Shown: positions 10,133-19,553, counted from the stretch's first letter. The stretch: 64,000 nt of DNA from Paradesulfitobacterium ferrireducens (GCF_017310645.1 NZ_JAFLRH010000002.1:186001-250000), one strand, 5' to 3'. Made by a program: numbers and translations. Notes: a model not told the origin generated them from the sequence alone.

Positions 10133-11494
10133 ATGGATGAGCATCTTGTGCATGAAGCGGTGGCGTTTTTTCGCGCCGAGCCCGGTTTTCAACGACTCAT
10201 TGAGAAGATGATCAAGAAATACCAAAGCTTGGGCCGTCTGGGTGGAACGGTCGTTTTAACGAACTTAAAACCCGCGGAGAAAGAAGCTTTAGGGGGATTT
10301 TTGCGCCGGGATTTAACGCGGCAGGTTTCTATCAGCCTGAGCGTCGAAAAATTCAGTGAGGCTCTGGGACAGACCAAATTTGCGCCGGTTTCTCTGCTTA
10401 AGCTGTTAGAGGGGTTTGAGGAGGGCTCACTGCTTACCCAGTCTGAATTATTCTCCATCAAGGAGCATGAGCGCGAGGAAGTCATCACACGTCTCCGGCA
10501 GCGCTATAACGATTCTTGGTGTCAAAGATGGCTTGGGTTAATTGCGGACAAACACCCTTCAACCCGCTGGCTTTGGGCTTACTTTGAACAGAATCCGTCC
10601 TTATTTACACACTGGATGGAGCATGTGTTAAACGCGTTATCAACTCTCCATGCCTCGGAGAAGTTTCAGCGTTTGCCGGTTTTGGCGCGCTCCGTCACCA
10701 AAGACCCGCATGGCTTTGATCAAGGCACTGAGCAAGGACGTCTGCTTGTCAATGCCTTAACTTTGTTGTGGCTGCAAGAGCAGGGTTCCCGGATGAAGGA
10801 CGCGGAGGTTCATGTCCCGCAAAGCGCAGAAGTTAGTCGGCGTACGAGCGAGGTTCTGACTGAGATATTTCTCCATTTTGGCTTGTTGCGCGATGATATC
10901 TTGAATTTCTGCACGTGTACCGGCGTTATGGGCTTAGACGCCGGAGGGGTTGCCATACCCTTCTGGCGGGAAGCTTACCGGCAAAAAGCTGTGCTGAATT
11001 TGCCGCTGCGCGAAGTCGTTAAAGTGGAGCGTTTTGCTGCTGGAGCGAGTGGCGCCAATAAAGCTGTATATGTCGTTGAAAACTCCGGAGTCTTTTCTGC
11101 GCTCCTGGATTATTGGAATGAGATGCGCGGCGCTGAACCTTATCCTGCCCTTATATGCCTACATGGGCAGGCTAAACTTGCAACCTTGGTACTGCTGGAT
11201 AAGCTCATAGCGGAAGGGGTTACTTTAAGGTATTCCGGGGACTTTGACCCGGAGGGGCTGCTGATTGCGGAACGCTTGCTCCTGCGTTATCCCGGCAAAG
11301 TGCGTCTGTGGCGCTATAGCATAGAAGAATATCGTTTGGCGCTCTCGCATAAGAGGATTTCAGATACCCGCTTAAAGCAGCTAAGAAAAATTAAGTCCAT
11401 AGAATTTCAAAACCTCGCACATGAGATGGAGCATACAGGCCGGGCCGGTTACCAGGAGGGTATCCTGGAATTGCTTAAAGAGGATCTAATCTAA
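10133..11494 (+). CDS. jetD: Wadjet JetD-like Toprim nuclease (DUF2399/DUF3323, TIGR02679)
   Basis: A 453-residue protein of the TIGR02679 family. The N-terminal half matches the DUF3323-type region. The C-terminal half has the Toprim-like signature: glutamate in VVENSG (E316) and the DxD pair in SGDFDPEG (D370, D372). This is the nuclease subunit that cuts the DNA extruded by JetABC, so the catalytic site appears intact. The start ATG lies 45 bases after jetC, behind a GGAG about 9 bases away. It ends the operon; no clear hairpin terminator follows directly. Confidence 0.88.
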   Translation: MDEHLVHEAVAFFRAEPGFQRLIEKMIKKYQSLGRLGGTVVLTNLKPAEKEALGGFLRRDLTRQVSISLSVEKFSEALGQTKFAPVSLLKLLEGFEEGSLLTQSELFSIKEHEREEVITRLRQRYNDSWCQRWLGLIADKHPSTRWLWAYFEQNPSLFTHWMEHVLNALSTLHASEKFQRLPVLARSVTKDPHGFDQGTEQGRLLVNALTLLWLQEQGSRMKDAEVHVPQSAEVSRRTSEVLTEIFLHFGLLRDDILNFCTCTGVMGLDAGGVAIPFWREAYRQKAVLNLPLREVVKVERFAAGASGANKAVYVVENSGVFSALLDYWNEMRGAEPYPALICLHGQAKLATLVLLDKLIAEGVTLRYSGDFDPEGLLIAERLLLRYPGKVRLWRYSIEEYRLALSHKRISDTRLKQLRKIKSIEFQNLAHEMEHTGRAGYQEGILELLKEDLI

Positions 11495-11498
11495 GCCA

Positions 11499-11716
11499 TT
11501 ATTCTAATAATTCATGTAATGCCTGCCTGGATTCCTCAGACAAGATATCAATGAAATGGTGTAAACCCACATTATAAACATCTCCACTGCAGCTTCAGGA
11601 TTCCATTCAACATCCGTTTTGTTACCGGCTAATAACTCTCCCATGATCACTAAGCCATCTTCCTGAACAGCAGCACCCAACTTAAACTGTTTTAAGTCAG
11701 CTTGGGAGACGTAGCG
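11499..11716 (-). pseudogene. Decayed transposase fragment (IS4/IS1634-like)
   Basis: Read on the minus strand, 11716 downward gives RYVSQADLKQFKLGAAVQ and then EDGLVIMGELLAGNKTDVEWNP, which resembles the core of IS1634/IS4-type transposases. After about residue 50 the likely frame shifts, and a second short piece ends LSEESRQALHELLE before a stop at 11499-11501. There is no start, no full catalytic domain and no visible terminal repeats, so this is a relic. The remainder of 11495-12034 has no gene; it holds the sigma-54 promoter listed below. Confidence 0.5.
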
Positions 11717-11802
11717 TTAAAGTGTTTAATTGTAAGACATGTTCAATTATTAGACATAACGGATTATAGTTCGGGCTCAGATTAAGGGAGAAGGCATACC
11801 TG

Positions 11803-11819
11803 TGTCTAAATTATAGACA
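11803..11819. promoter_or_regulatory. Inverted repeat, possible activator site
   Basis: TGTCTA-AATTA-TAGACA lies about 40 bp upstream of the sigma-54 promoter at 11848. A further TTAGACA half-site occurs near 11749-11755. Arms of 6 bp around an odd spacer fit a dimeric regulator; which protein binds is unknown. Confidence 0.4.
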
Positions 11820-11847
11820 AACACACCCTGGCAAGGGGTTTTTTTAT

Positions 11848-11864
11848 TTGGTATAAATATTGCA
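11848..11864 (+). promoter_or_regulatory. Sigma-54 promoter of the FolD-like/metV/metF operon
   Basis: TTGGTATAAATATTGCA has the required GG-N10-GC spacing (GG 11850-11851, GC 11862-11863) and a good -12 TTGCA. It lies about 170 bp upstream of the first gene, and two sigma-54 activators are encoded nearby. Confidence 0.7.
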
Positions 11865-12034
11865 ATAGTCTGATAATTCATAATGGGCAAAGGGAGAGAA
11901 GGAGAGTTTCAGAATTTCACAGGTAAGAGAGGTGATTGACTAAACTGGAGAAGATGCGGTCAAGCTCGGACATGGATCAAGGGCAGCGGGAGTTTTAGAA
12001 AGTATTATATTTTAGATTCTAGGGGGAATTTTTG

Positions 12035-12547
12035 GTGACTAACTCCTTTATACCTCTGGTGGATCAAATTTATCATGATTCGCCGTTAATCAAAAGAAGT
12101 TTTGAGGCTCTTACCGATGATTTGCTGTTTTTGTTTGAACGTTTAAACGTTCGGGTTTCTTTGGTTGCGGTGTATATTGAGAATGTGAACCATTCCATTC
12201 CGAAAGGGCTTCTGCGAAAAACCTGTGCTGCTCTGCCTCTTTCTTTTACGGAATATTTCGTTCCGCAAAATACCGACTGGGATGAAATCATTGCTTTAGT
12301 CAAGTCACTTAATGTTGATAAGGACATCCATGGGCTTATCGTTGATTTGCCTTTCTCCCCGGATTCGATCTTGATCTTTATAGATCCGCTTAAAAATGTT
12401 CGGCTGAACAATTCAGATTACCTTCAACTCAAAGAATTAGGTCTTCCTCCAAATGAAGAGGAGATATTAAGTATTCTTATGATGCTCGAAAAAACCTTTG
12501 ATGCTGCTGTTGAACAAATCTCTAAACAAAGGGGGAATCCCGGATGA
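12035..12547 (+). CDS. FolD-like catalytic-domain protein without NAD(P) domain
   Basis: 170 residues from a GTG 8 bases after AGGGGG (a TTG at 12032 is the alternative). It resembles the N-terminal catalytic domain of FolD (methylene-THF dehydrogenase/cyclohydrolase): KDIHGLIVDLPFSPD matches the FolD HGILVQLPLP region. The usual Tyr/Lys signature near residue 50 is degraded and the C-terminal Rossmann half is missing (FolD is ~285 residues). It may bind folate, regulate, or be a partial enzyme; activity is doubtful. It overlaps metV by ATGA, so it is coupled to the MetV/MetF pair. The FolD relationship is by eye. Confidence 0.55.
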   Translation: MTNSFIPLVDQIYHDSPLIKRSFEALTDDLLFLFERLNVRVSLVAVYIENVNHSIPKGLLRKTCAALPLSFTEYFVPQNTDWDEIIALVKSLNVDKDIHGLIVDLPFSPDSILIFIDPLKNVRLNNSDYLQLKELGLPPNEEEILSILMMLEKTFDAAVEQISKQRGNPG

Positions 12548-12831
12548 AGTGGCCGGTACGTCAGGTCTGTCTCCAGTGTGAGGAGTGTGTGCTTTCGAAA
12601 ACGAACGGACTATGTCCAATTCGGTTGTGCGCGAAAAGTCTCGTAAGTGGTCCCTGCGGAGGCGTGATCAACGGAAAGTGCGAAATCGACCGTTTGTCTT
12701 CATGTGTTTGGCATGCCATCTATATGCGCTGGTCACAGATGAACACTCCGGAATCCATGCCTCAATTTTTCAAGGACTTTTCCCGTTCTGTGTTTTTTAG
12801 CCAAAGGAGAATGCCCGATGCCCTTTATTGA
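12544..12831 (+). CDS. metV: MetV-like zinc protein (methylene-THF reductase C-terminal domain)
   Basis: A 95-residue cysteine-rich protein: CLQCEECVL, then GLCPIRLCAKSLVSGPCGG, then NGKCEI and SCVW. This is the pattern of the MTHFR_C family (PF12225), the MetV subunit that joins MetF in acetogens and related anaerobes to form a methylene-tetrahydrofolate reductase using low-potential electrons. The start ATG overlaps the upstream stop (ATGA) and the 3' end overlaps metF by 14 bases, as expected for subunits made together. Confidence 0.85.
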   Translation: MKWPVRQVCLQCEECVLSKTNGLCPIRLCAKSLVSGPCGGVINGKCEIDRLSSCVWHAIYMRWSQMNTPESMPQFFKDFSRSVFFSQRRMPDALY

Positions 12832-13681
12832 GGAACTTAACAGGAAAGATTTTCTTAGGACGGTGGAGTTAGTCCCGCCTCGCGGTACAGATGTGACGGG
12901 GCTCTTACGCCAAGCAGAAAAACTGGCCCCATTTGTTGATGCATTTAATCTTCCTGATAATCCCGGTGCTCGTCTGCATGCAGCACCTATTGGAATAGCG
13001 TTCGTCCTTCAATCCCAGGGTTTTGAGAGCATTTATCAGGTTACGTGCCGGGACCGCAACAGGCTCGCTTTGCAAGCCGACCTCCTGGCAGCCGGAACTT
13101 TAGGTATTCGCAATGTGTTAGTAGTTACAGGCGACCATAACTTGCTTGGGGATCATCCAACCAGCAAACCGGTTTACGATTTAGATTCTGTCCAGCTCTT
13201 AACTATCATAAAAAACCTTAATAAGGGGTTGGATGCCAATGGACAGTCCCTGGATCAGAAAACAATCTTTTGTTACGGTGCGGTTGTAAACCCTTCGTTT
13301 GATAATTTGAAAAGCCAGCTTGAGAAATTGAAGCTTAAGGTAGAGGCGGGCATCTCCTTTGTGCAAACCCAGGCAGTTTTCGATTATGATGCTTTCAAAC
13401 TCTTTATGGAAAACGTAAAGCAAATTCCGGTCAAAGTCCTTGCGGGTATCCTTCCGCTCCGTTCTGCCCGTATGGCCAGTTGGATCAACCGGCATGTCGC
13501 GGGAGTTTCCGTTCCTGCTCATATCATTCGCCGATTGGAGACAGCCAAAGATCCTGTTGGGGAAGGATGGCGCATTGTCGAGGAAACCATAGATGCCGTC
13601 AAAGAGGTAAGCGATGGATTGCATTTTATGTCCTTGGGGGACAGTCATGGCTTAACAGAATATCTAAAGTCACTGCTTTGA
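12818..13681 (+). CDS. metF: Methylenetetrahydrofolate reductase MetF-like
   Basis: A 287-residue TIM-barrel protein of the MetF family. The conserved glutamate is in TVELVPPRG (E17), and the folate/flavin region TCRDRNR and LVVTGDH are present. It interconverts methyl-THF and methylene-THF; with MetV and a corrinoid methyltransferase system nearby it probably oxidises methyl groups captured from methylated substrates, or makes methyl-THF, depending on redox state. AAAGGAGA precedes the ATG. A small hairpin (GTGAATT/AATTCAC, 13711-13727) follows the gene. Confidence 0.85.
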   Translation: MPFIEELNRKDFLRTVELVPPRGTDVTGLLRQAEKLAPFVDAFNLPDNPGARLHAAPIGIAFVLQSQGFESIYQVTCRDRNRLALQADLLAAGTLGIRNVLVVTGDHNLLGDHPTSKPVYDLDSVQLLTIIKNLNKGLDANGQSLDQKTIFCYGAVVNPSFDNLKSQLEKLKLKVEAGISFVQTQAVFDYDAFKLFMENVKQIPVKVLAGILPLRSARMASWINRHVAGVSVPAHIIRRLETAKDPVGEGWRIVEETIDAVKEVSDGLHFMSLGDSHGLTEYLKSLL

Positions 13682-13805
13682 CCCATCCGAACAATAAGCA
13701 TAAGCACAAAGTGAATTTACAATTCACATTTCCAATATAGATCCCTCTCACTCGTATAGATTATGTAAGATTACAGTATCAGGCAGCGAAGGAAGGTAGG
13801 TAAAA

Positions 13806-14663
13806 ATGAAGCTGAGCAACGCTATCGCTCAGAAAATTGTAGAGTTTATTTTTGGGCAAAGCGGCTATCATGTCATCGTGTGCGATGATAGCGGGACGAT
13901 TATCGCCGATTCCGCCCAGACCAGGGTGGGGTTGGCGCATAAAGGAAGCCGGGCCATACTCACCACGGGCCAAGATTTTGCCATAGTCACAGCCGAAGAT
14001 GCTGCGGCCTCCGAGGGTAAGTTAAAAGAGGGTTACAATCTGGCTATTAAAGCGGACGGAGTTAAAATCGGAACGTTTGGCATTGCCGGGCCTTTGGATA
14101 TTGTGCGGCCTGTCGCCCACATTGCCGCCGGGATGGTGGTGACCATGTTAAGGGACGAAGAATTGAAACAGGTTATTCGCTCTCAAGTGCAGGCATTGAG
14201 CCAGTCGGTGGACCAAGCAGCCAAGGCGGTGCAACAAACTGCTGCCTCAGCCCAGGAAATAGCAGCTATCAGCCAAAGTATCGCCGAAGTAGCCCAGGAG
14301 GGGAAAAACCGGGTCAAAGCTACGGCGAACATTTTAGACTTTATTCTCCGGATAACTAAACAGACTAATTTGCTCGGATTGAATGCCGCTATTGAGGCGG
14401 CACGGGCTGGGGAACAGGGGCGCGGTTTTATGGTAGTAGCCGGGGAAGTACGCAAGCTGGCAGACGAAAGCAGTCGTTCCGCCGATGAGATTAATACCAT
14501 TCTTTTTCAGTTCCAGTCTATGATCGAAAAGATCACGGAAGGGGTTTTACAGAACAGTGCCGTGACCCAGGAACAAGCTCAGGCTAATCAGGAAATTTTC
14601 CGTTTGATTGAGGAAGTTCAACAGGTTAGCCATAAGTTGAACACTTTGGCAGAGAATCTCTAG
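13806..14663 (+). CDS. Soluble methyl-accepting-type protein with diacid-recognition N-terminus
   Basis: 285 residues, no membrane segment. Residues 1-115 resemble the sugar-diacid-recognition domain (PF05651) known from CdaR-type regulators. Residues ~125-285 are a short chemoreceptor signalling domain with the conserved tip [22 protein letters not shown]. It is probably a cytoplasmic sensor that feeds a CheA/CheW-type or other complex. It has good ribosome binding (GGAAGG) and sits just upstream of two sigma-54 activators, suggesting ligand sensing tied to this region. Confidence 0.75.
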   Translation: MKLSNAIAQKIVEFIFGQSGYHVIVCDDSGTIIADSAQTRVGLAHKGSRAILTTGQDFAIVTAEDAAASEGKLKEGYNLAIKADGVKIGTFGIAGPLDIVRPVAHIAAGMVVTMLRDEELKQVIRSQVQALSQSVDQAAKAVQQTAASAQEIAAISQSIAEVAQEGKNRVKATANILDFILRITKQTNLLGLNAAIEAARAGEQGRGFMVVAGEVRKLADESSRSADEINTILFQFQSMIEKITEGVLQNSAVTQEQAQANQEIFRLIEEVQQVSHKLNTLAENL

Positions 14664-14855
14664 GTACTGAGTTGATTAATTGTGTCAATAGATTACCCAA
14701 TAGTTGCCGTCATCCATCTATGGCATTCACCGTCAATGAATGTTATAATATTCGTAAAATTTTGCTTGGATTTTAAAGATTGAACAACTTAAACAATGCA
14801 GTGTTATTAAAAAAGCTTAAATCTCTAGAAAAGGAAAGGGGTTGAAGGGCATAGC

Positions 14856-16952
14856 ATGATCTGGGTTAAAGACGTCATGATGCCTATTCCTTTTCCATTA
14901 ACTGAAACCCATCGTTGTGAAGAGGCTTTGAAGCTGATCACCCGCCACCGGGCGCCGGGGTGGCCTGTTCTGAATGGGGAAGGAAAGTTAATAGGAATTG
15001 TCGTGCTGGATTCACTCGCCGGATATTTAAGCGGGGACGGTTCCCGGGAGGATGCGCTTTCCTGTATGAAAGCCATTGACCGCGAACCAGTTATTTTAAA
15101 AGCGGGGATGCCCCTGGAAGAAGCTTGGGGCCATTCCTTCCATGTGGCGGCGGTCAGCCGGGAAGACGGGGAAATCATCGGGGTTTTAAGCCGTGCTAAG
15201 CTGGCGCTGGCCTTATATCAGCGTGCCGAGTTCCAGGTTAAGGAGCTGGAGGCGGTCTTAAACTCCGCTCACAACGGGATTGTGGTGATTAACAGCGAAG
15301 GACTCATTACCTCCTTTAACCGAGCGGCGGAAAAATTCACCCGTTTGTCCGGTGATCAAGCCCTTGGGCGCCATGTGCTCGATGTCCTGGTGCCGATGGG
15401 GCTGATGGAGACCCTGCAGACCGGGCAGTCCGAATACTCGGAGAAGTTCCGGGTAGGGCGCGGGACGTATATTATTAACCGCGACCCGGTGATTCAGGAT
15501 GGAAAAATCACCGGTGCGGTGGGGGTGTTCCAGGATATTTCCGAAATCGAGTCAGTGTCCCAGGAACTGGTCTCGGTTAAAGAACTGAACCGGGAGTTGG
15601 ACTCCGTGATTCAGTCCTCTTCCGATGGGTTTGTGGTTACGGATGCGAGCGGGCAGATCTTACGGGTGAATTCCGCCTATGAAAAGTTAAGCCAGTGCAC
15701 TTCTCAGGAGCTTTACGGGCGCAGAATCCAGGAACTAGGGGAAGAAGGGATTTTCGCCCATTCTTTGGTCGACGTGGTACTGCAGCGCAGGCACCCGGTG
15801 ACCGTGATGGAAAGCAAGCAGGATCACAGCTTCATGGTCACGGGTACCCCGGTCTTTGATGAGGACGGGCGCCTGCTCCGGGTCGTGATCAATTTGCGCG
15901 ACATGACCATGCTCAACCAATTGCGCCAGGAGTTGACGGAATCAAAGCGCCTGAGTGAAAAATACCATTTGGAACTCTCGGAACTGCGCGAGCGCCAGGA
16001 TACCGGGGGCATGGTGGTCTCAGGCCCGGAGCTGGAAAGGGTTCTTGAACTGATCATGAGGGTTGCCAAAGTGGACTCCACCGTCCTCCTGTTAGGGGAA
16101 TCCGGGGTAGGAAAGGAAGGGATGGCCAAGCTTCTGCATACCAAAAGCCAGCACAGCGAAGGCCCGTTTATTAAAGTAAACTGCGGGGCCATTCCGGAGC
16201 AGCTGCTTGAATCCGAACTCTTTGGGTATGAAGGGGGAGCTTTTACCGGAGCCAAGCGCGAAGGGAAAATCGGGATGTTCGAGCTGGCTAACAACGGAAC
16301 CCTTTTGCTGGATGAAATCGGGGACTTGCCCTTTAACTTGCAGGCCAAGCTTTTGCGGGTGCTCCAGGAACGGGAAATTGTACCGGTTGGGGGAAGCAAG
16401 CCGCGTGAGGTGAATGTGCGTATCCTGGCTGCGACCCATAAAGACCTTGAAAGTATGGTGCGTGCGGGAGAGTTCCGGGAAGACCTCTATTTCCGCTTAA
16501 ATGTGGTTCCGATCTGGATTCCGCCGCTCAGGGAACGGCGCGGGGATATCGTACCGCTTTTGCATCATTTCCGGGAGAAGTTCAGCAAGAAGTACGGCTT
16601 ACACCGCGAGTTTGCTCCGGATGTGGTGGAGGCTTTTGTCCAGTACGAGTGGCCGGGGAACGTCAGGGAGCTAGAAAATATGGTCGAGCGCCTAATGGTG
16701 ATGGCTCCGAGTGAGCTCATCACCTTGTCCCAGCTTCCGCCGGTGTTTCAGCGGCAGGGGAGCGAAGAAGGGGGCGTATCGGTACACTCTTTGATGCCGC
16801 TCAAAGAGGCCGTCATGGAAGTTGAAAGGCAGCTGATCGAGAAGGCTCTTAAGAAGTACGGCAGCACCTACAAAGCGGCCGAGGCCTTGGGCGTGAACCA
16901 GTCAACCGTGGTGCGGCGGATGGCGCGGTTTCGCAAGGGGAAGGGCGAGTAA
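14856..16952 (+). CDS. Sigma-54 activator, CBS pair + two PAS + AAA + HTH
   Basis: A 698-residue enhancer-binding protein. A CBS-domain pair spans ~1-125, PAS domains ~128-225 and ~245-350, a coiled segment ~355-385, and a sigma-54-interaction AAA+ domain ~390-620 with Walker A GESGVGK (414-420), GAFTGA (461-466) and Walker B LLLDEIGD (483-490). A TyrR/Fis-type helix-turn-helix lies at ~665-690. All residues needed to contact sigma-54 are intact. The CBS pair implies nucleotide sensing and the PAS domains a small molecule or redox signal. It likely activates one or more of the sigma-54 promoters in this window. Confidence 0.88.
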   Translation: MIWVKDVMMPIPFPLTETHRCEEALKLITRHRAPGWPVLNGEGKLIGIVVLDSLAGYLSGDGSREDALSCMKAIDREPVILKAGMPLEEAWGHSFHVAAVSREDGEIIGVLSRAKLALALYQRAEFQVKELEAVLNSAHNGIVVINSEGLITSFNRAAEKFTRLSGDQALGRHVLDVLVPMGLMETLQTGQSEYSEKFRVGRGTYIINRDPVIQDGKITGAVGVFQDISEIESVSQELVSVKELNRELDSVIQSSSDGFVVTDASGQILRVNSAYEKLSQCTSQELYGRRIQELGEEGIFAHSLVDVVLQRRHPVTVMESKQDHSFMVTGTPVFDEDGRLLRVVINLRDMTMLNQLRQELTESKRLSEKYHLELSELRERQDTGGMVVSGPELERVLELIMRVAKVDSTVLLLGESGVGKEGMAKLLHTKSQHSEGPFIKVNCGAIPEQLLESELFGYEGGAFTGAKREGKIGMFELANNGTLLLDEIGDLPFNLQAKLLRVLQEREIVPVGGSKPREVNVRILAATHKDLESMVRAGEFREDLYFRLNVVPIWIPPLRERRGDIVPLLHHFREKFSKKYGLHREFAPDVVEAFVQYEWPGNVRELENMVERLMVMAPSELITLSQLPPVFQRQGSEEGGVSVHSLMPLKEAVMEVERQLIEKALKKYGSTYKAAEALGVNQSTVVRRMARFRKGKGE

Positions 16953-17147
16953 GAAAAGCGATTTTCTGCGCAGCAAAATGGATAACTGGGAGGATCCTTT
17001 TTTATCTTTAATGTCGAAATATGGCGAAAAAAGAAGAACACACCAAATATAGAGAACCTGGCTGGGAAAACAGTTTCTTGTGGAATGCAAATTGCATCAA
17101 AAATCTTCTAAACAGCGCAATAAACGGATGGCAAAGGAGGATTTGAG

Positions 17148-19247
17148 ATGAAGGTCAAGCAAGTGATGCGTTGCAATCCGGTTACCGTGAGTCCGATGTC
17201 CACGCTGGCAGATGCCGGTAAAATTTTTCTTAATTTGGATGTTAACTGTGCACCTGTGGTGGGTAAGAACGGTGAGACAGTCGGAATTATCACGATATCC
17301 AAAGTGTTGGAACACCTGTTGGCAGGGGTTTCCCCCCAGGAGAACGTGGGAACATTCATGGATGAGCCGCCGGGAGTAGTGACCGAGAACACGGATTTTG
17401 CGCAGATTGCCCATACTCCCAGTATGGAACGCCTGCTGGTGCTGGATCAGGATAACCGTCTGACGGGAATACTATCGAGAGTTGAGCTTATAAAAAAGGT
17501 CTACCGATCCTGGGAGGAGACCAGAAACGAACTGAATGTGGTGCTCCAATCCGTGAGCCACGCCATTGTGGCTTTTAATGCTGCCGGACTGATTTACCTG
17601 CTGAATAAAGGAGCAGAAGTGTTGCTGGGGCTGAGCTTTGACGCGGTCGGGCGGCCGGTCGAACAGATTTTGCCGGCGGGGGAATGGCTTGATGTTCTAT
17701 CCGGGAAGTCTCATATCGGGTTCAAAATGGAGATTAATGCAAAGCGCATCGTCGCCAATGCCACGCCCATCATTTCGGGCAGAGACGTTACCGGCGCTGT
17801 CGTGGTTCTTCAGGATTTGTCGGAAATGGAGAACTTGATTCTGGAATTGTCCAAGGTTCGGGAATTGAAGGACGAGTTAGACAATATTATCGAATCGTCC
17901 TACGATGGGATATTGGTTGTAAATACTGCCAAAGAAGTGCTCAGAGTCAATAAGGGCGCTTTGCGTTTCTTTAACGTCAGTGAACTTCCGGAACATGGTC
18001 GTTTGAGTCGCCTGGAATCGGATATTGCCCTCCGCCTGGATGAAATGGTTACTGAAATAAGCAGGACCGGAGAGGCTTTAACCAATATCTATTCCAACGC
18101 GGGCGGGCAGGAGATCATGATTACGGGTAATCCCCGGTACGATTTCGAAAGGCAATTGGTGCAAGTGATTTTTAACCTGCGCGATCTGACTGAGCTCCAG
18201 CGGCTTAAAGTTCAGATTGCCGAGGCAAAGGAAGAAAAGCTCCGCTATTCGGAGGAGTTGAAGGAATTAAGATCAAAGCTGCTAACGGAAAAACTAGTAG
18301 CTAAAAGCCCTGCCATGGAACCTGTCCTGGAATTGATGATCCGGGTAGCGAAAGTGGAGTCCACCGTGCTTATAACCGGTGAATCGGGCGTGGGCAAGGA
18401 GGTCGCAGCCAAGACCATTCACAGCTTAAGCACCCGGGAGAGCAGCCCTTTTATTACGGTGAACTGCGGCGCTATTCCGGAAAACTTGCTGGAGTCGGAA
18501 CTCTTTGGTTATGAAAAAGGAGCTTTTACGGGGGCCAACAAAGAGGGGAAAATCGGTTTGATGGAAGCTGCCAACGGGGGGACGATTTTTCTCGATGAAA
18601 TCGGCGAACTTCCGCTGAACTTGCAAGTTAAGCTTTTGAGAGCCATTCAGGACAAGGTAATCCAACGGGTGGGCGGGATCAAGCCGATCGAACTTGATGT
18701 CCGGATTATCGCCGCTACCAACCGCAATCTTAAAGAAATGGTGGAAAGGCAGGCTTTTCGGGAAGATCTCTTCTACCGCCTGAACGTGGTGCAAATTGAG
18801 ATACCCCCTCTGCGCTGGCGTAAAGAGGATATCTTTCCCTTAGCAGAACATTTTTTGCAAAAATACAACTTAAAATATAGCAAAATAAAGAGCATCCGCC
18901 CTGCAGTATACAGGATTTTCGAGAATTATGCCTGGCCCGGCAATGTGCGGGAGTTGGAAAACATGATTGAAAGGGCGGTCATTCTCAGTGAAGGGGAACT
19001 CATTGACGTTTCCCACCTGCCGGATCAATTAGGGCAATCCGGCGGTGCCAAAGAACGGGTGGAGATTAAAATCCGGGAAGTGGTTCCTTGGAACGAGGCC
19101 TTGGAGCAGATGGAAAAGGAATTGCTGCGCAAGGCGCTGGAACAGGGAAAAAGTATCCGTAAAACGGCTGATGTGTTAGGAATTACTCATACCACAGTCT
19201 TGCGCAAAGGCAGGCAATATTCTCTCTTAAATTTGACCGATGGCTAA
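17148..19247 (+). CDS. Sigma-54 activator, CBS pair + two PAS + AAA + HTH (paralog)
   Basis: A 699-residue paralog of the preceding activator with the same order: CBS pair ~1-115, PAS ~125-225 and ~240-345, AAA+ ~385-610 with Walker A GESGVGK (411-417), GAFTGA (458-463) and Walker B FLDEIGE (481-487), and a C-terminal HTH. The N-terminal halves have diverged strongly while the AAA cores are close, so the two probably sense different ligands. AAAGGAGG precedes the ATG. Its position directly before the methyltransferase operon makes it the best candidate regulator of the 19554 promoter. Confidence 0.88.
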   Translation: MKVKQVMRCNPVTVSPMSTLADAGKIFLNLDVNCAPVVGKNGETVGIITISKVLEHLLAGVSPQENVGTFMDEPPGVVTENTDFAQIAHTPSMERLLVLDQDNRLTGILSRVELIKKVYRSWEETRNELNVVLQSVSHAIVAFNAAGLIYLLNKGAEVLLGLSFDAVGRPVEQILPAGEWLDVLSGKSHIGFKMEINAKRIVANATPIISGRDVTGAVVVLQDLSEMENLILELSKVRELKDELDNIIESSYDGILVVNTAKEVLRVNKGALRFFNVSELPEHGRLSRLESDIALRLDEMVTEISRTGEALTNIYSNAGGQEIMITGNPRYDFERQLVQVIFNLRDLTELQRLKVQIAEAKEEKLRYSEELKELRSKLLTEKLVAKSPAMEPVLELMIRVAKVESTVLITGESGVGKEVAAKTIHSLSTRESSPFITVNCGAIPENLLESELFGYEKGAFTGANKEGKIGLMEAANGGTIFLDEIGELPLNLQVKLLRAIQDKVIQRVGGIKPIELDVRIIAATNRNLKEMVERQAFREDLFYRLNVVQIEIPPLRWRKEDIFPLAEHFLQKYNLKYSKIKSIRPAVYRIFENYAWPGNVRELENMIERAVILSEGELIDVSHLPDQLGQSGGAKERVEIKIREVVPWNEALEQMEKELLRKALEQGKSIRKTADVLGITHTTVLRKGRQYSLLNLTDG

Positions 19248-19271
19248 GTGCGACCAAGATTTGCACTTTTT
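19247..19271 (+). terminator. Terminator after the second activator
   Basis: AGTGC and GCACT arms followed by TTTTT, overlapping the stop-codon region of the activator gene. Confidence 0.5.
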
Positions 19272-19379
19272 CAGCAGCTTAAGGTGGAATCTGAGCGTTA
19301 CAGATGGAATCCTGGTGTTCCAGCCCGGGAAATACGGATTTATTAAAATTGAACGACTTATCGGAAAAAATGTAAGATT

Positions 19380-19415
19380 CCAAGTGGAACTGTAAAGTTC
19401 CACTTGGTTTTATTT
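19380..19415 (+). terminator. Strong hairpin terminator
   Basis: CCAAGTGGAACT and AGTTCCACTTGG, a perfect 12-bp stem with a GTAA loop, are followed by TTTTATTT. The stretch between the activator and the methyltransferase operon (19248-19635) holds no gene, only this, two further palindromes and the promoter. Confidence 0.8.
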
Positions 19416-19430
19416 CGGAGCGTATGGATT

Positions 19431-19448
19431 CGTGCCAATTTTGGCACG
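19431..19448. promoter_or_regulatory. Palindrome, candidate upstream activator site
   Basis: CGTGCCAA-TT-TTGGCACG has perfect 8-bp arms about 117 bp upstream of the sigma-54 GG element at 19556, a typical distance for an enhancer-binding-protein site. Confidence 0.55.
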
Positions 19449-19470
19449 GGCAGTGGAATGAAATGCTGAG

Positions 19471-19491
19471 AGGCGCGCACAGAGCGCGCCT
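19471..19491. promoter_or_regulatory. GC-rich hairpin upstream of the sigma-54 promoter
   Basis: AGGCGCGC-ACAGA-GCGCGCCT, perfect arms of 8 bp, lies 65-85 bp before the -24 element. It could be an activator or bending site or a weak terminator; there is no T-run. Confidence 0.4.
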
Positions 19492-19553
19492 TGCTTGTTT
19501 ATTGACCGGCGGCCAAAAACCGGAGAGCCACTTTACATAGTAGTTTTCACCGG

